64,000 nt of DNA from CAXMQZ01 sp963707075 (GCA_963707075.1 CAVPOX010000024.1:1-64000), one strand, 5' to 3'. Shown: positions 16,221 to 25,801, counted from the stretch's first letter. The notes: generated by a model not told the origin, from the sequence alone. Translations and numbers: made by a program.

Positions 16221-17624
16221 GTGAAATCAGCCGACGTGGCTACAGAGAGAATGAGAGGAGTGGACCACGCGTGGCTGCGCATGGATGAGCCGGCCAACCT
16301 GATGATGATCAATGGGCTGCTCTTCTTCGACGACCCTCTCGATCTGGCCGAGGTGAGGCGCGTTCTGGAAGAGCGCTTCGTCACGATTCCACGCTTCTGC
16401 CAGCGCGTCGTTCGCACTGCGAAGCGGCGAAGGCTCTCATGGCAAGAGGATCCTGATTTCGACATTACGGCACATGTCGTCGAAGAGGTTCTGCCGGCGC
16501 CCGGCGACGACGCCTCCCTGCGGAACCTGGTGAGCGGCTGGATGAGCTCGCCGCTGGATCGCTCGAGACCTCTGTGGATGTGTCATCTGATTCAGAACTA
16601 TCAGGGCGGCTCGGCGCTTCTCTGGCGACTGCACCACTGTCTGGGCGACGGGATGGTGCTGATGTTGGTCCTGCTCTCGATGACAGAGTTGGCCCCGCCG
16701 AGAAAGGCGGGTGCACAGGGGGATGAGGAGGCCGTCAATCCACTGAGGTCCCTGTTCGGCGAGAGCCCTCTCGGCAAGGCCGAGGCCAGCGGCCATATCG
16801 AGGAGTTGATGCCGGCCGCGGCTCGCCTGCTGACCGGACCGGCGGAGAAGCTCGCCTCTCTGAGCCGGTGGGTCAAGGGCGGCGTGTTCGTGCCGACGTT
16901 CGGACGGATGGCGGTGCGACCTCCAGATCCACGTACGGCCTTCAAGGGAAGTCTCGGCGTGGCGAAAAGGGCAGCCTGGTCGGCTCCGATACCCCTCGAG
17001 CAGGTCGACCAGGTGAGGAGCGCTGTCGGCGGGACCCTGAACGATGTGCTGACCAATGCCGTCGCCGGCGGGCTCAGGCGCTATCTGGCCGGCAAGGGGA
17101 AAGTGGAGAAGAGGCTCAGCTTTCGAGCCATCGTGCCCGTGAGCCTGAGACCGCTGCAGGAGATGGCGCGGCTCGGCAACCAGTTCGGCCTGGTATTCCT
17201 TTCCCTGCCCGTCGGTATCGAGGATCCCCGTGAGCGATTGGCCGAGCTCCAGCGTCGAATGAGTCGCTTGAAGCACTCTTTCGAGCCCGTTGTGGTCCTG
17301 CAGGTTCTCGCGGCTCTCGGCGCGTCACCGAAAGCCATTCAAAACTTGGTGGTCAGGATCTTCGGCACCAAGGGGACCGCGGTTCTCACCAACGTTCCAG
17401 GGCCACGAAAGACCCTCTACTTCACGGGCAAGGAGATGCGGGACTTTGTTTTCTGGGTGCCACAGTCGGGCCGACTCGGCTTGGGCATCGCCATCAGCAG
17501 TTATGCAGGCAACGTACGAGTCGGTATCGTCACCGACGAAGGGCTGGTCGCCGATCCGGAGACGATCGTCGCCGGGTTCCACGAGGAGTTCTCGGCCATG
17601 CTGGATCTGGCTGGGGAGGACTGA
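16221..17624 (+). CDS. Wax ester synthase/diacylglycerol acyltransferase (WS/DGAT)
   Basis: Bacterial WS/DGAT family acyltransferase, using acyl-CoA to esterify fatty alcohols or diacylglycerol into storage lipid. The catalytic HHxxxDG motif is HHCLGDG at residues 138-144. Other family landmarks are PLDRSRPLWMCHLI just before it, GTLNDVLTNAVAGGLRRYL, FRAIVPVSLRP and the C-terminal TNVPGPRKTLYF. The length of 467 aa is normal. The start is GTG 16221 with GGGGGAAG upstream. It may be cotranscribed with the DUF445 gene 36 bp downstream. With the fatty-acyl-reductase-like gene near 57 kb it suggests capacity for wax esters or triacylglycerol, but the substrate preference cannot be read from sequence. 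Confidence 0.92.
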   Translation: MKSADVATERMRGVDHAWLRMDEPANLMMINGLLFFDDPLDLAEVRRVLEERFVTIPRFCQRVVRTAKRRRLSWQEDPDFDITAHVVEEVLPAPGDDASLRNLVSGWMSSPLDRSRPLWMCHLIQNYQGGSALLWRLHHCLGDGMVLMLVLLSMTELAPPRKAGAQGDEEAVNPLRSLFGESPLGKAEASGHIEELMPAAARLLTGPAEKLASLSRWVKGGVFVPTFGRMAVRPPDPRTAFKGSLGVAKRAAWSAPIPLEQVDQVRSAVGGTLNDVLTNAVAGGLRRYLAGKGKVEKRLSFRAIVPVSLRPLQEMARLGNQFGLVFLSLPVGIEDPRERLAELQRRMSRLKHSFEPVVVLQVLAALGASPKAIQNLVVRIFGTKGTAVLTNVPGPRKTLYFTGKEMRDFVFWVPQSGRLGLGIAISSYAGNVRVGIVTDEGLVADPETIVAGFHEEFSAMLDLAGED

Positions 17625-17660
17625 CTCGATCGGTTCGCTCTCGATCTCGACCTCGATTCC

Positions 17661-18878
17661 ATGGACTTCCTTCGCGACCCCGACTTCTGGAAGCACGTCT
17701 CGATTCCGTTCGTCGCCGGAATCGTCGGCTGGGGCACGAACTGGGTGGCCATCAAGCTGACGTTCCACCCTTTGGAGTTCCGCGGGCTCCGCCCGTACCT
17801 GGGCTGGCAGGGGATCATCCCGTCCAAGGCCGGCAAGATGGCCGGCATCTTTGCCGAATCGACGATGTTCCGACTCGGAACGCTGGGTGAGATCTTCCGC
17901 CAGATGGATCCCGAAGCCATGGCCGATCACATCACCGAGGTCATCGATCCGCGGCTCGAAGAGTACACGGACGAGGTCATGTTCTATGGCGGGCACGGGC
18001 GGTTGTGGCGCTCCCTGCCATCGATGGTCAAAGAACGTCTCTACCGCCGATTGCGAGAGGAGATGCCAACTCTGGTGCACGAGCTGATGCAGGACGTGGG
18101 TGATCAGATCGAAGACCTGGTGGACTTCAAGCACATGCTGGTATCCCAGCTCGAGGGAGACAAGGATCTACTCAACCGACTGTTCCTCGAATCGGGCGAG
18201 GAGGAGTTCAAATTCATCGTTCGCTCCGGGCTCTACTTCGGCTTCCTTTTCGGCTTGGTCCAGCTGGTGGTCTGGATCTTCTACCAGGGGTGGTGGGTCT
18301 TGCCCTTCTTCGGTGGATTGGTCGGGTACGCGACGAACTGGATTGCCATCAATCTGATCTTTCGGCCCCTGCATCCGCAGAAGTTCGGCCCGTGGACCGT
18401 GCAGGGGCTGTTTCTGAAGCGGCAGCGGGAAGTGGCCGCTGTCTGGACTCATCTTGTGACGCGCGAAATCGTCACTCTTCGGCAGATCATCTCGGCCATG
18501 CTCGCCGGTCCGAGGTCGGACCGGGTCGAAGCGCTGATCAAACGGCATATCGAACCTGCTGCCGACGAGGCACTGGGGAGCTTTTCGCTGGCGGCGGAGC
18601 TTACGGTTGGCTCACAGTTGGCAGAGATCCGGGAATCGGTCGGGGATAAAGCGGTCGAGGTGTCCCTCGAGCCTTTCAATCACTGGGCTTTCAACGAGGA
18701 CCGAGCCGAGATCCTCGGGGAGCTGCTGCGGGAGAGAATGGCCGATCTGCCGCCCGATGAATTCCAGGACCTCCTGCGACCCTGCTTTCAGGAGGACGAG
18801 TGGAAGCTGATACTGATGGGGGGCGTGCTCGGACTGTTGGCTGGCCTGGCGCAGCTCGTCTTCGTCTTCGGCGTTTAG
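17661..18878 (+). CDS. DUF445 family membrane protein
   Basis: DUF445 protein of 405 aa, function unknown. The hallmark motif occurs twice: GWGTNWVAIKLTFHPLEF near the N-terminus and GYATNWIAINLIFRPLHP in the middle, indicating an internal duplication. Hydrophobic segments lie at about 15-35, around 190-230 (FGFLFGLVQLVVWIFYQGWW) and at the extreme C-terminus (LILMGGVLGLLAGLAQLVFV), with amphipathic soluble stretches between. It is therefore an inner-membrane protein with large cytoplasmic or periplasmic helical regions. No good ribosome site precedes ATG 17661, so translation may depend on the WS/DGAT gene ending 36 bp upstream. Confidence 0.9.
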   Translation: MDFLRDPDFWKHVSIPFVAGIVGWGTNWVAIKLTFHPLEFRGLRPYLGWQGIIPSKAGKMAGIFAESTMFRLGTLGEIFRQMDPEAMADHITEVIDPRLEEYTDEVMFYGGHGRLWRSLPSMVKERLYRRLREEMPTLVHELMQDVGDQIEDLVDFKHMLVSQLEGDKDLLNRLFLESGEEEFKFIVRSGLYFGFLFGLVQLVVWIFYQGWWVLPFFGGLVGYATNWIAINLIFRPLHPQKFGPWTVQGLFLKRQREVAAVWTHLVTREIVTLRQIISAMLAGPRSDRVEALIKRHIEPAADEALGSFSLAAELTVGSQLAEIRESVGDKAVEVSLEPFNHWAFNEDRAEILGELLRERMADLPPDEFQDLLRPCFQEDEWKLILMGGVLGLLAGLAQLVFVFGV

Positions 18879-18894
18879 GGTCTTCTGGTAGGAG

Positions 18895-18910
18895 CTACCC
18901 CGGTGGGTAG
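18895..18910 (+). terminator. Hairpin after the DUF445 gene, weak terminator candidate
   Basis: CTACCC and GGGTAG form a 6-bp stem around a CGGT loop, 16 bp after the DUF445 stop. There is no following run of T, so a classical intrinsic terminator is not proven. Confidence 0.3.
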
Positions 18911-19017
18911 TAGGCAATCTACCTATTGGTATGTTTGCGCCGGGGGCGAGCCTCCTCTATGGTTGAGTCAGAGGCCGACCGCCGACCAGAGGAGGTCTGC
19001 AACGAAAGGAGGCGTCG

Positions 19018-19269
19018 ATGGGTGATTCCAACGTACGCTACCGCGATGTGTTCGATCGGGAGACCCCGGCCATTGCCTGGAGGTCTCCGGACGGGCGCGA
19101 ATTCCTCGTCTGCGGAACCGAGGGTGGATACGCCCTTCGCTCACCGGAGGAATGGGAATCCGACGACGACTTGGAGTTCGAAGCCGACAGTGACGGAAAC
19201 GTCTTCTGTGACGGCGAGGCCGTCGGCTGGAGGATTCCGAGGGAGGTCCTGGACAGGGCAGACGGCTAG
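19018..19269 (+). CDS. Small acidic protein, unknown function
   Basis: An 83-aa soluble protein with a strong ribosome site (AAAGGAGG) before ATG 19018. It is rich in acidic residues in the middle (WESDDDLEFEADSDG) and has two cysteines, in FLVCGTEGG and NVFCDGE. The pattern suggests a small beta-rich domain. I do not recognise the family. It lies 110 bp before the AhpD-like gene on the same strand and may share its transcript. Confidence 0.6.
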   Translation: MGDSNVRYRDVFDRETPAIAWRSPDGREFLVCGTEGGYALRSPEEWESDDDLEFEADSDGNVFCDGEAVGWRIPREVLDRADG

Positions 19270-19379
19270 ACCCTGCGGTCGAACGAGCGGGCGCGAACCT
19301 CTTCGAGGGCCGGAGCGGGCGGGATTCCTGGCGTTCGCATCCTCATCGAGGCAGCCAATTCGAGCGGAGGAGATAGAGC

Positions 19380-19754
19380 ATGGGGAACGATTATCCGGCC
19401 TACTACAAGAGACTGCAGGGTCTGATCTCCGAGCTGTCAGGAGAGCTGCCCGCTGCGATGCGAGCCTTCACGGGTCTGCACAAGAAAGCGACCGAGGACG
19501 GCGCGCTGGACCGCAAGACGAAGGAGCTGATCGCGTTGGGGATGGCGCTCAGCATCAACTGTGGTGGCTGTGTGGTCTACCACGTGAAGCAGGCGCTAGA
19601 GTCAGGCGCCAGTCGAGAGGAGATCCTGGAGGCGGTTGGAGTCGCCGTAATGATGGGTGGCGGCCCCGCAGTGGTCTACGGCTGCGAAGCCCTCGCCGCC
19701 CTGGATCAGTTCCAGGAGGAGACGATTCAAGGAGCGTCAACCTTGGCGCCCTGA
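19380..19754 (+). CDS. Carboxymuconolactone decarboxylase/AhpD-like protein
   Basis: A 124-aa all-helical protein of the CMD/AhpD superfamily. The redox-type CxxC with downstream histidine is NCGGCVVYHVKQAL, which fits alkylhydroperoxidase-like members rather than true decarboxylases. Other landmarks are DRKTKELIALGMALSI and ASREEILEAVGVAVMMGGGP. A GGAGGAG ribosome site precedes the ATG. It could serve in peroxide reduction or as an accessory to another enzyme; no lipoyl partner is nearby. The gamma-glutamyltransferase gene starts 61 bp downstream. Confidence 0.88.
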   Translation: MGNDYPAYYKRLQGLISELSGELPAAMRAFTGLHKKATEDGALDRKTKELIALGMALSINCGGCVVYHVKQALESGASREEILEAVGVAVMMGGGPAVVYGCEALAALDQFQEETIQGASTLAP

Positions 19755-19815
19755 TGGGCAAAGTACGGGACCCGACCGCTTCGGGCCTGAATTGCGAATA
19801 CAAAGGACGGAACTC

Positions 19816-21513
19816 ATGAAGCGACTCCTGGTGCTCTTCGGACTTCTCAGCCTGTCGACCTTCAGTTTGAATGCCGCGGATCGGATCACCGGCGAAGCCT
19901 TTGCGACCCGCTCGGAGGTCATCGCTCCGCATGCGATGGCCGCGACCAGCCAGCCCCTCGCGACGCAGGTGGCGCTGGACATCCTGCGGCAGGGCGGCAG
20001 CGCGGTCGACGCGGCCATTGCCGCCAACGCCATGCTGGGACTCGTGGAGCCGACTGGGAACGGAATCGGAGGCGATCTGTTCGCCATCGTATGGGATGCC
20101 GAGAGTCGTCAGCTCCACGGCCTCAACGCCAGTGGTCGATCCCCCTACTCGCTGACCCTGGAGTGGTTCAAGAAGGAGGGCCTGGAGTCGATTCCCAGTC
20201 ACGGTCCGCTGCCGGTCACGGTGCCAGGTGCAGTGGATGGCTGGTTCGAGTTGCACGAGCGGTTCGGCAGGCTCCCCATGCAGCAGGTCTTGGCGCCGGC
20301 GATCCGCTATGCCCGGGAGGGGTTTCCGGTCAGCGAGCTGATCGCCTACTACTGGCAGCGAAGTGTCCCGACTCTGGAGGTATGGGCAGGATTTCGCGAC
20401 GTCTTCATGCCGAACGGGAGAGCGCCCAGAAAGGGCGAGATCTTCCGCAATCCGGCGCTGGCCAACACCCTGCAGCAGATCGCCGAGGGTGGCCGCGACG
20501 CCTTCTACAAGGGAGAGATTGCGCGGACCCTAGATGCTTTCATGAAGCGTGAAGGCGGATTCCTCTCCTACCGGGATCTCGTGGAGCACACCTCGGAGTG
20601 GGTGGAGCCGGTGTCCACCGATTACCGAGGCTACGAGGTCTGGGAGTTGCCTCCGAATGGACAGGGCATTGCCGCGCTGCAGATTCTGAATCTGCTCGAA
20701 GCGTACGACCTGTCCGAGATGGGCTTCGGAAGCGCCGACTACGTCCATCTCTTCGTCGAGGCGAAGAAGCTGGTCTTCGAGGACAGGGCTCGCTGGTACG
20801 CGGATCCGGATTTCAACGACATCCCGGTCGCCGAGCTCATTTCCAAGGAGTATGCGGCTCGGCGCCGGCAACTCATCGATCTCGAACGAGCCGCAAAAAG
20901 CTACGAGGCCGGTAATCCGGCCCTCGAGGAGGGCGATACCATCTACCTGACGGTCGCCGACGCAGACCGCAACATGGTGTCGTTGATCCAGTCCAACTAC
21001 AGGGGCATGGGAACGGGGCTCTCACCGGACGGCCTGGGCTTCATCCTGCAGGATCGTGGCGAGTTGTTCACGCTCGAGGAGGGGCATTTCAATTCCTACG
21101 AGCCCCACAAGCGACCATTTCATACCATCATCCCGGCTTTCGTGACGCGGAACGGAGCGCCGTACATGAGCTTCGGCGTGATGGGCGGTGCGACGCAGCC
21201 GCAGGCGCACGCCCAGATCATCATCAACATGGTCGACTTCGGCATGAACCTGCAGGAGGCGGGCGACGCTCCGAGAATCCTGCATCAGGGCTCCTCACAA
21301 CCCACCGGTGAGACGATGATCGACGGCGGGACCGTGGTGCTGGAAAGCGGTTTTCCCTATGAGACGATCCGCGATCTCGTCGGTCGAGGGCACGATGTAA
21401 GTTGGGACGTCGGGTCGTACGGCGGGTACCAGGCCATACTCTTCGACGCCGAACAGGGCGTCTACTACGGGGCCTCCGAGTCCCGCAAGGACGGTCAGGC
21501 GGCAGGCTACTGA
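19816..21513 (+). CDS. ggt: Gamma-glutamyltransferase (Ntn hydrolase), exported
   Basis: Periplasmic enzyme that cleaves gamma-glutamyl bonds of glutathione and related compounds. A signal peptide is clear (MKRLLVLFGLLSLSTFSLNA). The large-subunit landmarks AMAATSQPLATQVALDILRQ and GGSAVDAAIAANAMLGLVEP are present, as is GNGIGGDLFAIVWD. The predicted autoprocessing threonine is in EEGDTIYLTVADADRNMVS; the residues after it (T-I-Y rather than T-T-H) depart slightly from the enterobacterial enzyme. The product has 565 aa from ATG 19816, which has a GGACGGAA ribosome site. It converges on the Lon-like gene with 26 bp between the stops. Confidence 0.92.
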   Translation: MKRLLVLFGLLSLSTFSLNAADRITGEAFATRSEVIAPHAMAATSQPLATQVALDILRQGGSAVDAAIAANAMLGLVEPTGNGIGGDLFAIVWDAESRQLHGLNASGRSPYSLTLEWFKKEGLESIPSHGPLPVTVPGAVDGWFELHERFGRLPMQQVLAPAIRYAREGFPVSELIAYYWQRSVPTLEVWAGFRDVFMPNGRAPRKGEIFRNPALANTLQQIAEGGRDAFYKGEIARTLDAFMKREGGFLSYRDLVEHTSEWVEPVSTDYRGYEVWELPPNGQGIAALQILNLLEAYDLSEMGFGSADYVHLFVEAKKLVFEDRARWYADPDFNDIPVAELISKEYAARRRQLIDLERAAKSYEAGNPALEEGDTIYLTVADADRNMVSLIQSNYRGMGTGLSPDGLGFILQDRGELFTLEEGHFNSYEPHKRPFHTIIPAFVTRNGAPYMSFGVMGGATQPQAHAQIIINMVDFGMNLQEAGDAPRILHQGSSQPTGETMIDGGTVVLESGFPYETIRDLVGRGHDVSWDVGSYGGYQAILFDAEQGVYYGASESRKDGQAAGY

Positions 21514-21539
21514 CGTGGCGGTGGGCGGATCGCGACAGC

Positions 21540-23966
21540 TCAATCGACCGAAGCAGAAGGATAAGGTGCCGAGAAGGCCCTGGCCTGCGCAGCGAGGTGC
21601 TCGAGGCGCTCTGCCACGCGGTAGTTGAAGCTACCTTCCGGATAGGCTCCGTCCTTCTCCGGAGCGCCGGCCGGCAGACCGGTGAGCAGCTCGATACCCT
21701 GATCTACGGTCTCGACAGCGAAGACGTGGAACCTTCCGGCTTCGACTGCTTCGACGACATTTCTGCGAAGCATGAGATGCTGTTTGTTGGCTGCCGGGAT
21801 CAGAACGCCCTGTTCGCCGGTCAAGCCCTGGCGGGCGCAGGTATCGAAGTAGCCTTCGATCTTCTGGTTGACACCGCCGATGGCCTGAATCTGGCCGAGC
21901 TGATTGACCGAACCCGTGACGGCAAGCGATTGCTGGATCGGGACCTCCGAAATCGCCGACAAGAGGGCATAGAGCTCCGCCGAGGAGGCGCTGTCGCCGT
22001 CGATTCCCCCATAGGACTGTTCGAATACCAGACTGGCGGACAGCGACAGAGGGCGATCTGGTGCGTAACGGGCTCCCAGGAACCCGGCCAGGATCAGTAC
22101 GCCCTTCGAGTGGAACGGTCCGGAGAGCTCGACCTCTCGCTCAATGTCCACCACCTCCCCTTTCCCGAGGCGGACGCGAGCCGTGATTCGATTCGGCCGC
22201 CCGAAGGCGAACTCGCCCATCTCGATCACCGATAGACCGTTGACCTGTCCGACCTGCTCGCCCTCGGTCTCGATTAGGAGGGTGCGACGCTCGATCTCTT
22301 CCTGGGTCCTCTCCCGCAGGCGATCGTTCCTGAAGATCCAGTTGTCGATGGCCTGCTGGACATCCCGAGCTGTCACTGTCGGCCGCTGATCCTCCCCAGC
22401 CCAGTAGTCGGCCTCACGCATCAGGTCCAGGATGCGGCTCATGAGCAGCGACATTCGCTGGGCGTCTCCGGCTGAGCGGGCGCTTTGCTCGATGACGCGG
22501 GCCACCGCCGACCGGTCGAAAGGGCGGAGTCCTTCTTCCCGGACCAGCTTGGCGATGAGCCTTGCGTAAAGTGTCTGGTTCTCGGAATTCCAAGGCACCA
22601 CTCCCCCGAAGTCAGCGCCGACCTTGAAGAGCTCGCCGAACTCCGGGTCCAGGGTGGGCAGCAGGTAGTAGACCATCGGGCTGCCCAGCAAGACGACCTT
22701 GACCGCGAGATCGACAGGCTCCGGTTCGAGAGAGTAGGTGCTCATCAGGCTCAGCGCTTCGCTGATCGACTCGATCTTGATCTGCTTCGATTGGATGGCG
22801 CGCTTGAGGCCTTCGTAGGCGTAGGGCTGTTGCAGGACCTTGAGTGCATCGACCAGCAGGTACCCGCCCCTGGCCCGATGCAGAGCCCCGGGCTTGATGA
22901 GGTTGAAGTCGGTGACGACGGCTCCCATCTGCGGGATGTGCTCGATTCTTCCCACCAGGTTGGCGTAGGTGGGATTGTCCTCGTAGACGACCGGCGCGCC
23001 ACTGGATTGAGAATGATCGACCAGGAGGTTGACTCGGTATCGACGAAGGCTGGGTTTCTCCGAGTCGTCGCTGCTGGAGATGGCGTCCATGGACATCGAT
23101 GTTGCCTTCTCGCCGCGGGACCCGAGTCGACTGGCGTTCTCGACGAAATCGTCCTCGGCAGCGTCCAGGAATCTCTGCACCTCGCTCAGGCCCGCGAACT
23201 GTTCGCGGAGCTCGTCGAAGAGAGGCTTGACGGCGAAACGACTGACTTCCAGGTCGAGGTCGCGGAGCGCTTCGCTGGCTTGCCGCTGCCATCGGGGGAA
23301 CTGCCGTAGAACCTTCTGAAGGTCCTCCTTGAAGCCCTCGATCGCCTTTTCGAGACGCTTTTGCTCCTTCTCGGGCAATTTCTGGAACTCTTCTGCGGAT
23401 AGGACGTCCTCCTCACCCTTCGGGGCGAAGACGATTCCCATTGGAGTTCGGACCAGCGCCAGCCCCTTCTTGCCGGCCTTTTCTCCGAGCTTGGCGAGAG
23501 ACTCCGCTTGACGCTCCTCGAACTTCTTCTCCAGCACCTGCTTGCGGGTCTGATACTGCTCGCTCTCGAGAGCCGTTTCGAGAACGGGGCGGACCTCCTC
23601 CAGGAGCCGCTTCATCGCCTTCTGGAGCTCGCTCCCACGGCCTGTCGGAAGCTCCAGGCTCCGCGGCTTGTGGGGCTCGGCGAAGTTGTTCACGTAGCAG
23701 AGATCGGGAGGTGGTGAAGCGGTTGCCGACTTGCTTTCCAGGTACTGCTTGACCGCCGTGTGCTTGCCGGTACCCGGAGGACCGAAGGCGAAGATGTTGT
23801 ATCCCTCGCGCTCGATGCCGATTCCGACCTCGATGGCCGCTTCGGCGCGAGGCTGACCGAGAAGACCCGGCAAATCCTCGAGATCGTCGGTGGTTTCGAA
23901 ACGGAGATCGCCGAAGTCGCAGCGACGATACAGCTCGTCGGCGTCGATTCCCTTGACCTTGGCCAC
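21540..23966 (-). CDS. Lon-like ATP-dependent protease (AAA_32 type)
   Basis: LonB/LonC-like cytoplasmic ATP-dependent protease of 808 aa. Residues of about 20-70 bind ATP (Walker A GPPGTGKHT at 62-70). A long coiled-coil insertion occupies roughly 110-270 and contains many Glu/Lys/Gln residues. The rest of the AAA module follows, with GGYLLVDALKVLQQPYAYEG as the Walker B-like region. The C-terminal Lon protease domain carries the catalytic serine in DGDSASSAELYALLS (about Ser659) and lysine in GGVNQKIEGYFD (about Lys702). The start is GTG 23966. Targets are unknown. No degron or regulator gene is adjacent; it stands alone between ggt and gltA. Confidence 0.93.
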   Translation of the reverse strand: MAKVKGIDADELYRRCDFGDLRFETTDDLEDLPGLLGQPRAEAAIEVGIGIEREGYNIFAFGPPGTGKHTAVKQYLESKSATASPPPDLCYVNNFAEPHKPRSLELPTGRGSELQKAMKRLLEEVRPVLETALESEQYQTRKQVLEKKFEERQAESLAKLGEKAGKKGLALVRTPMGIVFAPKGEEDVLSAEEFQKLPEKEQKRLEKAIEGFKEDLQKVLRQFPRWQRQASEALRDLDLEVSRFAVKPLFDELREQFAGLSEVQRFLDAAEDDFVENASRLGSRGEKATSMSMDAISSSDDSEKPSLRRYRVNLLVDHSQSSGAPVVYEDNPTYANLVGRIEHIPQMGAVVTDFNLIKPGALHRARGGYLLVDALKVLQQPYAYEGLKRAIQSKQIKIESISEALSLMSTYSLEPEPVDLAVKVVLLGSPMVYYLLPTLDPEFGELFKVGADFGGVVPWNSENQTLYARLIAKLVREEGLRPFDRSAVARVIEQSARSAGDAQRMSLLMSRILDLMREADYWAGEDQRPTVTARDVQQAIDNWIFRNDRLRERTQEEIERRTLLIETEGEQVGQVNGLSVIEMGEFAFGRPNRITARVRLGKGEVVDIEREVELSGPFHSKGVLILAGFLGARYAPDRPLSLSASLVFEQSYGGIDGDSASSAELYALLSAISEVPIQQSLAVTGSVNQLGQIQAIGGVNQKIEGYFDTCARQGLTGEQGVLIPAANKQHLMLRRNVVEAVEAGRFHVFAVETVDQGIELLTGLPAGAPEKDGAYPEGSFNYRVAERLEHLAAQARAFSAPYPSASVD

Positions 23967-24195
23967 GATCCGCTACCCCTTTCCGAGTCCCGTTCGAGCT
24001 CGTCTACGTACTCGCGGAACAGAAGCTTCGAGCCCAGTATACGCGCCGTGCAGCGTGCTGGACAGCCAGCCGTCCGACATCTGGTTTGGGTACTGGAGGG
24101 GAGTGCGCGGTTCGAGGACAGCACTGGGCGGAGCCGGACTCGATCGGGAGCGAGAAGCGAAGAGACCCTGTGCGGGAGACCTCGGTGAGGGCGTT

Positions 24196-24242
24196 CAACG
24201 AGAAAGGGAGGCCGATCAGGCCTCCCTGGTCGTCTCTCGTTG
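24196..24242 (-). terminator. Strong hairpin terminator after citrate synthase
   Basis: A perfect 8-bp stem GGGAGGCC/GGCCTCCC (24206-24213 with 24219-24226, 5-nt loop) is nested in a second perfect 8-bp pairing CAACGAGA/TCTCGTTG (24196-24203 with 24235-24242). On the minus strand it begins 10 bp after the gltA stop and the inner stem is followed by TTTCTC. It is the best intrinsic terminator in the window. Confidence 0.75.
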
Positions 24243-24251
24243 GACCCGGGC

Positions 24252-25574
24252 TCAGGCAGGAACCAGCTCGGGCTCGGTGACCGGTGCGGATTCCTCGGCC
24301 ACTCGTTTTTCGAGCGGCACGAACGGGCGTTTCGTCGCGCCGAGGTAGATCTGCCGCGGCCGACTGATCTTGGCCTTGGGATCTTCTCTTCCTTCCTTCC
24401 ATTGGGCGATCCAGCCTGGCAGGCGACCCAGGGCGAACATCACCGTGAACATCTCGGTCGGGATGCCCATGGCCCTGTACAGGATGCCGCTGTAGAAGTC
24501 GACATTGGGGTAGAGCTTCCGATCGACGAAGTACGAGTCCTCCAGCGCAATCCGCTCGAGATTCTTGGCGATCTCGAGAAGGGGATCGGTCGTCCCCAGA
24601 TCTGCGAGGACCTCGGCGGCAGCTTGCTTGAGAATCGTGGCCCGCGGATCGAAGTTCTTGTACACCCGGTGACCAAAGCCCATGAGGCGGAAGGGTGAGT
24701 CGGGGTCCTTGGCCATCAGGACATACTTCTGGTAGTCGCCTCCGTCATTGCGAATCTGCTCGAGCATCTCGATGACCTTCTGGTTGGCACCGCCATGCAG
24801 GGGACCCCAGAGAGCGGAGACACCGGAGGATACGGACGCGAAGAGATTCGACTGACTGCTGCCGACCATCCGAACCGTCGAAGTGCTGCAGTTCTGCTCG
24901 TGATCCGCATGGAGGATCAAGAGGAGGTTGAGCGCGCGATCCAGGACATCGGGCACCCTGTAGGGTTCCGACGGGACGGCGAACATCATATGCAGGAAAT
25001 CCTTGGTGTAGGACAGATCGTTGCGTGGATAGATGAAGGGCTGGCCAATCGATTTCTTGAATGAGAAAGCCGCGAGGGTCTTGACCTTGGCGAGAAGCCG
25101 AATGATGTTGAGGTCCACGTCTTCGTCGACCGCGCCCCTCGTGTAGTAGGCGGACAACGAGGCCACCATGGCCGAGAGCACCATCATCGGGTGTGCGGTG
25201 GGCGGAAAGTCCTGGAAGAAGTCCTTCATCGCCTCGTGGATCATGCTGTGGTGGATCAGCTTGTCGTGGAAGTCTCGGAGCTCGTCCACCGTCGGCAGAT
25301 GGCCATAGATCAACAGGTAGCAGACTTCCTCGAAGCTGGCCGAAGCAGCCACCTCCTCGATGGGGTAGCCCCTGTACTGGAGGATGCCCTTCTCGCCGTT
25401 GATGAAGGTGATTGTGCTGGTGCAGGAACCGGTATTTCCGTAACCCGGGTCGAGGCTGATCGCGCCGGTCGTCTTGCGGAGCGTCGTGAAGTCGATGCCG
25501 ACCTCGTTCTCCGAGCCCACCAGGATGGGGAATTCGTAATCCTTGCCGTCGAGAGACAGTTTCGCTTTCTTCAT
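24252..25574 (-). CDS. gltA: Citrate synthase
   Basis: Condenses oxaloacetate and acetyl-CoA to citrate, entry to the TCA cycle. It is a 440-aa type II-like enzyme with an N-terminal small domain (LDGKDYEFPILVGSENEVGI). Active-site histidines lie in WGPLHGGANQKVIEML and MGFGHRVYKNFDPRA. The catalytic aspartate region is YPNVDFYSGILYRAMGIP. A GGGAGG ribosome site precedes ATG 25574, and a strong hairpin terminator follows. The gene is divergent from the MarR-type regulator, with 227 bp between them. It begins a run of TCA-related genes that continues with the 2-oxoacid oxidoreductase and ends with fumarase near 38 kb. Confidence 0.96.
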   Translation of the reverse strand: MKKAKLSLDGKDYEFPILVGSENEVGIDFTTLRKTTGAISLDPGYGNTGSCTSTITFINGEKGILQYRGYPIEEVAASASFEEVCYLLIYGHLPTVDELRDFHDKLIHHSMIHEAMKDFFQDFPPTAHPMMVLSAMVASLSAYYTRGAVDEDVDLNIIRLLAKVKTLAAFSFKKSIGQPFIYPRNDLSYTKDFLHMMFAVPSEPYRVPDVLDRALNLLLILHADHEQNCSTSTVRMVGSSQSNLFASVSSGVSALWGPLHGGANQKVIEMLEQIRNDGGDYQKYVLMAKDPDSPFRLMGFGHRVYKNFDPRATILKQAAAEVLADLGTTDPLLEIAKNLERIALEDSYFVDRKLYPNVDFYSGILYRAMGIPTEMFTVMFALGRLPGWIAQWKEGREDPKAKISRPRQIYLGATKRPFVPLEKRVAEESAPVTEPELVPA

Positions 25575-25737
25575 GTCGTGGTTCCTCCCGGGTTGTCGAG
25601 TGTACGTCGCGTGGGGCCCCTTTCCTCGAACAAGCGACGCGTCGAACCATTTTGCCTCGGATTCTTCGCACTGTAACCACCCGGGAGGGCAGTTTCTGGA
25701 TCATGCTTTTGTTGGGTTTTCGCGGTAAGAAAAGGTG

Positions 25738-25766
25738 TTGCGAGACGGTATCCGTTGCCGTATACT
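25738..25766 (+). promoter_or_regulatory. Predicted sigma70-type promoter of the MarR-type gene
   Basis: TTGCGA (25738-25743) and TATACT (25761-25766) are spaced by exactly 17 bp, close to the -35/-10 consensus. Transcription would start near 25773, about 29 nt before ATG 25802. Confidence 0.6.
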
Positions 25767-25797
25767 ACTTAACGTAGTTAAATACTTACGTGGTTAA
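25766..25797 (+). promoter_or_regulatory. Tandem operator-like repeats at the MarR-type gene
   Basis: Two imperfect direct copies, TACTTAACGTAGTTAA (25766-25781) and TACTTACGTGGTTAA (25783-25797), lie between the -10 box and the start codon. The first contains the palindrome TTAACGTAGTTAA. AT-rich palindromes over the transcription start are typical MarR-family operators, so autorepression is likely. The region also faces the gltA promoter. Confidence 0.6.
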
Positions 25798-25801
25798 CTA
25801 A

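Noticed and set aside
18951..18995. CCTCCTCT/AGAGGAGG inverted repeat before the small acidic protein gene
   Set aside because: The arms are low-complexity purine/pyrimidine runs and the true ribosome site lies further downstream, so a regulatory role is not supported.
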